Notes under the pieces: model-generated
What the model saw: only the letters and a program-made list of their open reading frames with translations
Told to the model about the DNA's origin: nothing
Database searches by the model: none
Assembly (NCBI RefSeq): GCF_002742625.1
Contig: NZ_PEBF01000001.1
Location: 620,001-684,000, forward strand
Origin: Caulobacter sp. FWC2
GTDB taxonomy: Bacteria; Pseudomonadota; Alphaproteobacteria; Caulobacterales; Caulobacteraceae
Direction: 5' to 3'
Length of the DNA: 64,000 bases
Program-made: the position numbers and the translations under genes
Shown: positions 27,832-35,138 of the stretch, piece after piece
How positions within the stretch are numbered: the stretch's first letter is position 1
Layout: the number at the start of each line of letters is the position of its first letter

Positions 27832-27900
27832 GCCGTCCTCCCCTAAGGCGACCATGGCCGATCCCCTATGAGATTAAAAGCGGCATAGTTGTATATATTT

Positions 27901-27925
27901 CAAATTCTCCCTTATCGAGAATTTG
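27901..27925. promoter_or_regulatory. Perfect 9-bp inverted repeat between FAD oxidase and ecm genes
   Basis: CAAATTCTC (27901-27909) and GAGAATTTG (27917-27925) are exact reverse complements with a seven-base spacer. It lies 70 bp upstream of the FAD oxidase start and 107 bp upstream of ecm. No T-tract follows that would make it a terminator, so a regulator site for one or both divergent genes is likely. Confidence 0.5.
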
Positions 27926-28032
27926 AGCCCAGGCACCTCCTTCCGCACCCGCGAACGCCATATTGCGTCGCAGCAAATCCCGGCTCATGATCACCGGTAA
28001 GCAAGGCCGCCAGAGCCGCCCGGGAGCCCGCC

Positions 28033-30021
28033 ATGTCCTCGACGCCTTACCAGCACGCGCCCGATGCGCCGTGGATCTTCCGCACCTATGCCGGCCACTC
28101 GACGGCGGAGAAGTCGAACGCGCTGTATCGCGCCAATCTCTCCAAGGGCCAGACGGGGCTGTCGGTGGCCTTCGACCTGCCCACCCAGACCGGCTACGAC
28201 CCCGACCACATCCTGGCGCGGGGCGAGGTCGGCAAGGTCGGGGTGCCGATCAGCCACCTGGGCGACATGTGCCAGCTCTTCAGCGAGATCCCGCTGGAGA
28301 AGATGAACACCTCCATGACCATCAACGCCCCGGCCGCCTGGCTGCTGGCGATGTATGTGGCCCTGGCCGACGAGCAGGGGGCGGATCGGGCCTTGCTGCA
28401 GGGCACGACGCAGAATGATCTGATCAAGGAATATCTGTCGCGCGGCACCTACATCTTCCCGCCGGGTCCGAGCCTGCGGCTGATCGGCGACATGATCGCC
28501 TGGTGCTATCGCGAGGTTCCCAAGTGGAACCCGATGAACGTCTGCAGCTACCACCTGCAGGAGGCGGGAGCGACGCCGGAGCAGGAGCTGGCCTTCGCCC
28601 TGGCCACCGCCATCTCGGTGCTCGACACCGTCAAGGCCGGCGGCCAGGTCCCCGACGAGGACTTCGAGATCGTCGCCTCGCGGATCAGCTTCTTCGTCAA
28701 TGCCGGCGTGCGGTTCGTCACCGAACTGTGCAAGATGCGGTCGTTCACCCGGCTGTGGGACCAGATCCTGCTGGAGCGCTACGGCGTGCAGGACAAGAAG
28801 GCTCGCCGCTTCCGCTACGGGGTGCAGGTGAACAGCCTAGGCCTGACCGAGCAACAGCCCGAGAACAACGTCTACCGCATTCTCATCGAGGCCCTGGCGG
28901 TGACGCTCAGCAAGGACGCCCGCTGTCGCGCCCTGCAACTGCCGGCCTGGAACGAGGCCCTGGGCCTGCCGCGTCCGTTCGACCAGCAGTGGTCGCTGCG
29001 GCTGCAGCAGGTGCTGGCCTACGAGACTGACCTCCTCGAGTACGAAGACCTGTTCGACGGCTCCCACGTGGTCGAGGCCAAGGTCGCCGAGCTGTCGAAA
29101 GGCGCGCTGGAGCAGCTGGCCAAGATCGACGCCATGGGCGGGGCGCAGAACGCTATCGACTACATGAAGACCGAGCTTGTGGGCTCGAACGCCAAACGGG
29201 TGCGCTCGGTCGAGACCGGCGACCTGACCGTGGTCGGCGTCAACCGCTGGACCGACACCGAGGTCTCGCCGCTGTCGGCGGGCGAGAGCTCGATCGAGAC
29301 GGTCGACCCGCGCCTGGAGGCCGATGTCGTCGCCCGCCTGAAGGCCTGGCGCGAGGCGCGCGACGACGGCGCGGCGCAGGCGGCGCTCGCCGACCTGAAA
29401 GCCGCAGCCCGCGACGGCCGCAACGTCATGGAGCCCTCCATCGTCGCCGCCAAGGCCGGGGTCACCACCGGCGAATGGGCCGGCGCCCTGCGCGAGGTGT
29501 TCGGCGAATATCGCGGCCCGACCGGCGTGGCGGTGGTGGTCTCCACCGGTGAGGCCGAGGACGTCGAGGCGGTGAAGGCCGAGGTCGAACGAGTGTCGGA
29601 ACTGCTGGGCCGCACCCTGACCTACCTCGTCGGCAAGCCCGGCCTGGACGGCCACTCCAACGGCGCCGAACAGATCGCCACCCGCGCCCGCGCCTGCGGG
29701 ATGGAGGTGGTCTATGACGGTATCCGTTCGACCCCGGAGGAGATCGTCCGCCGCGCCAAGGAAAGCCGCGCCCACGTGGTGGGCCTGTCGATCCTGTCGG
29801 GCTCGCACCTCGATCTGGTGCAGGAAGTTATCCGCGTGATGCGCGCCGAGGGTCTGGGCGACATCCCCGTGGTGGCCGGCGGCATCATCCCGCCCGAGGA
29901 CGCCCTGATCCTCAAGCAGATGGGCGTGGCGCGGATCTACACGCCCAAGGACTTCAAGATCACGCAGATCATGGGCGACGTGGTGAAGCTGGTGGAAGCG
30001 ACGGCGCTGGAGCGGGCTTAG
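28033..30021 (+). CDS. ecm: Ethylmalonyl-CoA mutase
   Basis: 662 residues, one chain with the methylmalonyl-CoA-mutase-like catalytic domain (IFRTYAGHSTAEKSNALYR, VAFDLPTQTGYD, NTSMTINAPAAWLLAMY) and a C-terminal B12-binding domain (D539-G-H541-S-N-G, LSILSGSH, VVAGGIIPPED). H541 would be the lower cobalt ligand. The length and MeaA-like sequence fit ethylmalonyl-CoA mutase, which converts ethylmalonyl-CoA to methylsuccinyl-CoA, rather than the longer methylmalonyl-CoA mutase. ccr and mcd, the preceding and following pathway steps, are within 15 kb. It overlaps the convergent MFS gene by 4 bp. Confidence 0.93.
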   Translation: MSSTPYQHAPDAPWIFRTYAGHSTAEKSNALYRANLSKGQTGLSVAFDLPTQTGYDPDHILARGEVGKVGVPISHLGDMCQLFSEIPLEKMNTSMTINAPAAWLLAMYVALADEQGADRALLQGTTQNDLIKEYLSRGTYIFPPGPSLRLIGDMIAWCYREVPKWNPMNVCSYHLQEAGATPEQELAFALATAISVLDTVKAGGQVPDEDFEIVASRISFFVNAGVRFVTELCKMRSFTRLWDQILLERYGVQDKKARRFRYGVQVNSLGLTEQQPENNVYRILIEALAVTLSKDARCRALQLPAWNEALGLPRPFDQQWSLRLQQVLAYETDLLEYEDLFDGSHVVEAKVAELSKGALEQLAKIDAMGGAQNAIDYMKTELVGSNAKRVRSVETGDLTVVGVNRWTDTEVSPLSAGESSIETVDPRLEADVVARLKAWREARDDGAAQAALADLKAAARDGRNVMEPSIVAAKAGVTTGEWAGALREVFGEYRGPTGVAVVVSTGEAEDVEAVKAEVERVSELLGRTLTYLVGKPGLDGHSNGAEQIATRARACGMEVVYDGIRSTPEEIVRRAKESRAHVVGLSILSGSHLDLVQEVIRVMRAEGLGDIPVVAGGIIPPEDALILKQMGVARIYTPKDFKITQIMGDVVKLVEATALERA

Positions 30022-31406
30022 CTCCGTCCCAGCCGCCAAGCCGCCGCGAACCCAACCACGGCCAGCGGCAGGAAAGCGCCGAACAGGATCAGCCCGTTGG
30101 TCGGGGCCAGCGCCAGGTCTACCCCGTGGCCGAAGCCGAGGACGTTGGCCATCGCGCCGGCGCCGGCCGAGCCCGCCGCGCCGCCGATCAGCTGGGCGGT
30201 GGGGACGGCGCCGGAGGCCGTGGCCTGTTCCTCGGCCGGGACGGCGGCGATGGCGCGGCGGGCGATGAAGGCGTGGCAGAGGCCAAAGCCGGCGCCCAGC
30301 ACGGCGAAGGCCAGAGCGATCTCGATCAAGGTTCCGCGCGGCACGGCCCAGGCCGACAGGATCGCGCCCAGCAGGATCACCCCGGCCCCGAGGCGGACGA
30401 GTTGGCCGTCCTTGTCGGCCGGCGTATGGCCGACCAGCATGGCGCACAGCGTCCAGCCGGCCGCGATGGCGCCGGTGACATAGCCCGCGGTCAGGGGCGA
30501 GGCGTGGTGGATGACCTGGATGAAGGCCGGGCCATAGACGGTGAAGCCGATCACCGCAGTTTCACAGGCGAAGATCGTCAGCAGGCCCAGGCCCGTGGCG
30601 CTGCGCAGGTCGGCCGCCGTCCTCGGCAGCAGGCGGTCGTGGGTGCGGGCGTTGGCGGCCAGCATGGCGGCCATGCCGATGACGCCGGCGATCGCCAGGC
30701 CGATGGCCCAGCGGGGCGAAGCGACAACGCCCGCCGCGCCGATCAGGCTGACGCCGACGACCAGCAGGAAGAGTTGCAGGCTGGGAATCCGGCTCTGACC
30801 TTTGTCGCTCTTTTCGGCCGGCAGCATGATCATGACCGCGCCGACGAAGAGGATCGCCTGGACCACGAACAGCCAGAACGCCCCGCGCCAGAAGCCGGCG
30901 GCGGCGAACAGGCCGCCGAGCAGCGGACCCAGCAGGGTCGCCGCGCCCCACACTCCGGCCACGGCGCCATAGACGCGCGGCCAGAGGCTTTCGGGGAAGA
31001 GGGCGGTGATGGCGACGTAGCACAGGGCCACGACGGCGCCCGCGCCCAGGCCCTGGATCAGCCGTCCGAGGATGAAGGTGATGAACTCCGGCGCCAGGGC
31101 GCTCATCGCGCAGCCGACGGCGTAGACCAGGCCCGTCAGGGCTGTGGCGGTGCGCAGGCCCAGCGCCATGGAGAGCTTGCCCGAGCACGCCCCGGCGACG
31201 ATCGAGCCGGTCAGATAGGCCGCCACCGACCAACCGAAATACTGGTAGCCGCCGATCTCGTTGGCGACGCTGGGCATGATCGTCGCCGTCACCAGGGTGT
31301 CGGCCGCGTTCAGCCAGATGCCCAGGCACAGCAGGGCGAAGCGCGGCGCCAGGGTCTTGTCGACCAGGCGCACGGAGGAGGCGGACGTGTTCATGCCCGG
31401 GCACAT
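30018..31406 (-). CDS. MFS transporter (14-TM or 12-TM drug-exporter type)
   Basis: About 462 residues from the ATG at 31406; another in-frame ATG at 31394 (MNTSAS) is equally possible since neither has a good ribosome site. Many hydrophobic helices are present, with the MFS loop LGLRTATALTG and the antiporter-like motif GRLIQGLGAGAVVALCYVAI. It is probably a multidrug or metabolite exporter. The substrate is unknown. Confidence 0.85.
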   Translation of the reverse strand: MCPGMNTSASSVRLVDKTLAPRFALLCLGIWLNAADTLVTATIMPSVANEIGGYQYFGWSVAAYLTGSIVAGACSGKLSMALGLRTATALTGLVYAVGCAMSALAPEFITFILGRLIQGLGAGAVVALCYVAITALFPESLWPRVYGAVAGVWGAATLLGPLLGGLFAAAGFWRGAFWLFVVQAILFVGAVMIMLPAEKSDKGQSRIPSLQLFLLVVGVSLIGAAGVVASPRWAIGLAIAGVIGMAAMLAANARTHDRLLPRTAADLRSATGLGLLTIFACETAVIGFTVYGPAFIQVIHHASPLTAGYVTGAIAAGWTLCAMLVGHTPADKDGQLVRLGAGVILLGAILSAWAVPRGTLIEIALAFAVLGAGFGLCHAFIARRAIAAVPAEEQATASGAVPTAQLIGGAAGSAGAGAMANVLGFGHGVDLALAPTNGLILFGAFLPLAVVGFAAAWRLGRS

Positions 31407-31518
31407 GGCCTTTTTCCGCGTCCTAGCCAAGCCCGGCGGCGCTCGGCGGTTGAACCCGTCGTGGAGCTTGTGCTTGGTGGCGGCGTTAACCTTTTCCCTC
31501 AAGGTCCTGCCCCGCTCC

Positions 31519-32271
31519 ATGCGCTACCGCGTTCCGCATAATCCGCGCATCGAGCATGAAGTCCGTCATCGGGCGCGGCTGGCCCGCTACGCCGGCCTGG
31601 TCATCCTGTGGCTGATCGTGCTGCTGATGACCTTCGTGGCCGAGCGGAAGATCCCCGACCAGCACCTGCCGTGGAAGCCGCTCAGCGTCGTTGATCCGGT
31701 GGGCCTGGCCACCCGGGTCAAGGCGGCGCAGGCCGGCGCCGATCCCAAGCTGTGTCGCGGCATCATGGCCAAGGCCGGCGTGGTCTATGCCGAGGTTCCC
31801 GAGCGCACCGAGGGCGAGTTCTGCGAGCTGCGCGACGCTGTCCAGCTGCGCTCGGGCCTGGCCAGGCTGGAGCCGGCCGAGGCCCCGCTGGTCTGCAAGG
31901 AGGCCCTGGCCCTGACCATCTGGGAGCGCCAGGTGGTGCAGCCGGCCGCCGACGAGTTGCTGGGCCAGGGCGTCGTGGGCATCGAGCACTTCGGCAGCTA
32001 TGCCTGCCGGCGGATGTACGGCCAGAAGGACGGCCCGGTCAGCGAGCACGCCCGCGCCGACGCCATCGACATCGCCGGCTTTCGGCTGACCGACGGCCAG
32101 GTGATCAGCATCGCCTCCGACTGGACCGATCCGGGGCCGCGCGGCCAGTTCCTGCGGCGGGTGCGCGACGGCGCCTGCCGGGTGTTCCTGACTACGCTGA
32201 GCCCCGACTACAACGCCGAGCACCGCGACCACTTCCACCTGGACATGAGCGGGTGGACGACGTGTTCGTGA
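31519..32271 (+). CDS. Extensin-like C-terminal domain protein
   Basis: 250 residues. One N-terminal transmembrane helix (YAGLVILWLIVLLMTFV) is followed by a periplasmic domain with conserved cysteines (KLCRG, EFCELR, LVCKEALA, YACRRM, GACRVFL) and the motifs SEHARADAIDIAGF and AEHRDHFHLDM. These define the extensin-like family, whose SxHxxxxAxD and HxDHFH residues resemble zinc peptidases of the D-Ala-D-Ala type. An envelope or cell-wall role is likely. Confidence 0.85.
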   Translation: MRYRVPHNPRIEHEVRHRARLARYAGLVILWLIVLLMTFVAERKIPDQHLPWKPLSVVDPVGLATRVKAAQAGADPKLCRGIMAKAGVVYAEVPERTEGEFCELRDAVQLRSGLARLEPAEAPLVCKEALALTIWERQVVQPAADELLGQGVVGIEHFGSYACRRMYGQKDGPVSEHARADAIDIAGFRLTDGQVISIASDWTDPGPRGQFLRRVRDGACRVFLTTLSPDYNAEHRDHFHLDMSGWTTCS

Positions 32272-32278
32272 GGCGCGG

Positions 32279-32761
32279 CTACAGCGTCGCCGCCAGCGCC
32301 GCCAGCTGATCCGCGACGATCCCCCAGCCCTCGTGGAAGCCCATCTGCTCGTGGGCGGCCTTGTCCTCGGCGCTCCAGTGGCGGACCACGGCGCGGTAGC
32401 GGGTCTTGCCGTCGCCCAGGTCCTCGAAGGTGACGATGCCGACCATGAACGGCTTGGCGGACGGCTTCCAGGTCTCGGTGAAGGCGTCGGTGAAAACGAT
32501 CTTCTCGTTCGGCACGACTTCCAGATAGACGCCCGGCTGCGGCATGACCTCGCCGTTGGGGCCGTTCATCTCAAGATAGGAGTTGCCGCCGGTGCGCACG
32601 TCCATGCGGATGTTGGAGACGGTCCAGGGCTTGGGGCAGAACCACTGCGGCATCAGGTCCGGCGTGGTCCAGCATCTGTAGAGCTTCTCGCGCGGCGCAT
32701 CGATGATCCGTTCAAGGACCAATTCGCGATCGGAAGGAAAATCGGCGGTGTCGAGCGGCAT
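32279..32761 (-). CDS. SRPBCC/AHSA1-domain protein
   Basis: 160 residues. It starts with the AHSA1 signature DRELVLERIIDAPREKLYRCWTTPDLMPQWFCP, followed by GGNSYLEMNGPNGEVMPQPGVYLEV and a C-terminal helix GWGIVADQLAAL. The fold binds hydrophobic ligands, and functions in bacteria vary widely. It is convergent with the extensin-like gene, 7 bp apart. Confidence 0.88.
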   Translation of the reverse strand: MPLDTADFPSDRELVLERIIDAPREKLYRCWTTPDLMPQWFCPKPWTVSNIRMDVRTGGNSYLEMNGPNGEVMPQPGVYLEVVPNEKIVFTDAFTETWKPSAKPFMVGIVTFEDLGDGKTRYRAVVRHWSAEDKAAHEQMGFHEGWGIVADQLAALAATL

Positions 32762-32962
32762 CGAGCGTCTCCTGTGTCTTGCTGTTCTCGCCCCAAGGAC
32801 GGCCGCGATCCAGTCGTCCCGACAGCGGTCTCGAAAAATTCTCGAACCGCGCTGGGCGATCGGTTTCGACAAACGGCGGCGGCTTCGGCGGAGAGCCGGC
32901 GCGCGGAAGGCGCGATGTTGGCCTTCGACGGTCGGACGGTCCGACCCGCCAAGGAAAAGACC

Positions 32963-33883
32963 ATGACCCGCAAGCTCGCCGGCGCGCTCGCCGCCCTGAC
33001 TGTCTCCGCCCTGTTCGCCTCGACCTCGGCCCACGCGGTCGAGCCTTTCCCCGCCGGTTTCAAGGCCAGCGACATCGCCGTCAACGGCACGACCCTGCAC
33101 GTCCGCGTCGGCGGGACGGGTCCGGCGGTGGTGCTGCTGCACGGCTTCGCCGACACCGGCGACATGTGGGCGCCCGTCGCCACGGCCTTGGCCAAGACCC
33201 ACACCGTCATCGTGCCGGACCTGCGGGGCATGGGCCTGTCGGCTCATTCGGCGGGCGGCTATGACAAGAAGACCCAAGGCGAGGACATCGCCGCGGTGAT
33301 GGACGCCCTGAAGGTCCAGAAGGCCCAGCTGGTCACTCACGATATCGGCAACATGGTCGGCTACGCCCTGGCCGCCCAGCATCCCGACCGCGTCACCAAG
33401 TGGGTGGTGATCGACGCCCCGCTGCCGGGCATCGGCCCGTGGGACGAGATCCTGAAGCTGCCGATGCTGTGGCACTTCAACTTCCGCGGCCCGGACATGG
33501 AGCGACTGGTCGCCGGCCGCGAGCGCATCTATCTGGACCGCTTCTACAACGAGCTGTCGTTCACGCCCGCCTCGATCACGGAAGAGACCCGCCAGCACTA
33601 CGCGGCGCTCTATGCCCGCCCAGGCGCGATGCATTCGGCCTTCGAGCAGTTCAAGGCCTTCACCCAGGACGCCGTCGACAACCAGGCCTTCGCCGCCACG
33701 AGCAAGCTGCCCATGCCGGTGCTGGCCGTCGGCGCCGACCACTCGTTCGGCGAGCGCCAGGCCGAGGTGCTGCGCTTGGTGGCCAGCGACGTGACGGCCA
33801 AGGTGCTGCCGAACTCGGGCCACTGGGTGATGGAAGAGCAGCCCGCCGCGACCACGGCGATCATCACGGGCTTCCTGAACTAG
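32963..33883 (+). CDS. Secreted alpha/beta hydrolase, epoxide hydrolase/dehalogenase type
   Basis: 306 residues with a signal peptide (ALFASTSAHA). Alpha/beta-hydrolase motifs: LLHGFADTGDMW (oxyanion loop), PDLRGMGLS, and the nucleophile elbow THD127IGN, where Asp replaces Ser as in epoxide hydrolases and haloacid/fluoroacetate dehalogenases. The catalytic His is H287 (NSGHWVMEEQP). Aspartate as nucleophile argues against an ordinary esterase. An exported member of this class is less common. Confidence 0.87.
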   Translation: MTRKLAGALAALTVSALFASTSAHAVEPFPAGFKASDIAVNGTTLHVRVGGTGPAVVLLHGFADTGDMWAPVATALAKTHTVIVPDLRGMGLSAHSAGGYDKKTQGEDIAAVMDALKVQKAQLVTHDIGNMVGYALAAQHPDRVTKWVVIDAPLPGIGPWDEILKLPMLWHFNFRGPDMERLVAGRERIYLDRFYNELSFTPASITEETRQHYAALYARPGAMHSAFEQFKAFTQDAVDNQAFAATSKLPMPVLAVGADHSFGERQAEVLRLVASDVTAKVLPNSGHWVMEEQPAATTAIITGFLN

Positions 33884-33978
33884 CCTACGTCCGCGCCGAT
33901 CCGACATTTCAAGGGTCGGCGCGGAACGACGATGATCGGGCGCCGTTGGCCTCAAGCATATCCACTGGAGACATCGTC

Positions 33979-34182
33979 ATGCCCGAACGCGAAGACGCCC
34001 CGGAACGCGAAGACGCCTACGAACCGACCAGCGTCGAGGTCGAACGCAATATCCAGCAAGGCGGCGGTGTCGGCGCCCGCGATCTGGCCCGCCAGGCCGA
34101 GCCTAGTGTTGTCGTCCCCGAGGACGCCGACGACGATGACGCGACCGCCGAGCCGATCGGCCGGGCCCACCCGCACGAATAA
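33979..34182 (+). CDS. Small acidic protein
   Basis: 67 residues, strongly acidic with a PEREDA repeat at the N-terminus and an Asp-rich run near the C-terminus. GGAG lies nine bases before the ATG. No fold, signal or membrane segment is visible, so it is probably disordered and cytoplasmic. Family unknown. Confidence 0.6.
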   Translation: MPEREDAPEREDAYEPTSVEVERNIQQGGGVGARDLARQAEPSVVVPEDADDDDATAEPIGRAHPHE

Positions 34183-34239
34183 CCACAGGCGCGCCACCGC
34201 TTGACCGTTTGAAACGTCCGCCGCAGTGTGGTGGAAATT

Positions 34240-34253
34240 CAAACAAGCGTTTA
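34240..34253. promoter_or_regulatory. PsrA-like operator before SDR gene
   Basis: CAAACAAGCGTTTA is the most symmetric match in the window to the (G/C)AAAC-N4-GTTT(G/C) pattern. It ends 12 bp before the SDR start codon, so binding would block transcription start or elongation. A second palindrome-like sequence, CGTTTGAAACGT, is at 34206-34217. Confidence 0.55.
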
Positions 34254-34265
34254 GGGTGGCGCGCC

Positions 34266-35030
34266 ATGAACCTCTTCGATCTCTCCGGCAAGGTGGCGAT
34301 CATCACCGGATCTTCGCGGGGCATCGGCAAGGCGATCGCCGAGCGTATGGCCGAGCACGGAGCCAAGGTGGTGATCTCCTCGCGCAAGCTCGAGCCGTGC
34401 GAGGAGGTCGCCGCCGCCCTCAACGCCAGGCACGGCGCGGGGACGGCCATCGCGGTCCCGGCCAACATCGCTTCGAAAGAGGATCTCCAGAACTTGGTCG
34501 ACGAGACCAGGAAGGCCTTCGGCCAGGTCGACATCTGCGTCTGCAACGCCGCCAGCAATCCTTATTACGGTCCGCTGGCCGGAATCAGCGACGACCAGTT
34601 TCGCAAGATCCTGGACAACAACATCATCAGTAATCACTGGCTGATCGGCATGGTCGCGCCGGAGATGCGCGAGCGGAAGGACGGCGCGATCATCATCGTC
34701 TCGTCGATCGGCGGCCTGCGCGGCAACGCCATCATCGGGGCCTACAACATCTCCAAGGCGGCCGACTTCCAGCTGGCGCGTAACCTGGCCCACGAGTTCG
34801 GGCCGGACAATGTGCGGGTCAACTGCATCGCGCCGGGCCTGATCAAGACCGACTTCGCCCGGGCGCTGTGGGAGAACCCCGAGACCTTGAAGCGCGCCAC
34901 GACCGCCGTGCCGCTGCGCCGGATCGGCGAGCCGGACGAGTTGGCGGGCGCGGCCGTGTATCTCGCTTCCAAGGCCGGCAGCTTCATGACCGGCCAGGCG
35001 CTGGTGGTGGACGGCGGAGCAACCATCTGA
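34266..35030 (+). CDS. Short-chain dehydrogenase/reductase
   Basis: 254 residues, classical SDR. TGSSRGIG near residue 14 binds the cofactor; NAAS, the catalytic S...YNISK tetrad and the C-terminal VDGGATI are present. Alanine or serine after the second strand gives no clear NADP preference, though SSRK suggests NADPH. The nearby PsrA-like operator suggests a role with acyl-CoA or fatty alcohol metabolism. The close downstream histidine kinase gene is probably separate. Confidence 0.9.
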   Translation: MNLFDLSGKVAIITGSSRGIGKAIAERMAEHGAKVVISSRKLEPCEEVAAALNARHGAGTAIAVPANIASKEDLQNLVDETRKAFGQVDICVCNAASNPYYGPLAGISDDQFRKILDNNIISNHWLIGMVAPEMRERKDGAIIIVSSIGGLRGNAIIGAYNISKAADFQLARNLAHEFGPDNVRVNCIAPGLIKTDFARALWENPETLKRATTAVPLRRIGEPDELAGAAVYLASKAGSFMTGQALVVDGGATI

Positions 35031-35138
35031 TCGCACACCATGGGCGGGGCGACCAAAAGCCGTGCAACCTGCACGGTTTGCTTAACTCCTCCTACATCTA
35101 TCACATCGAGGGTGACCGTAGTCTTCAGGGAACCTGAC

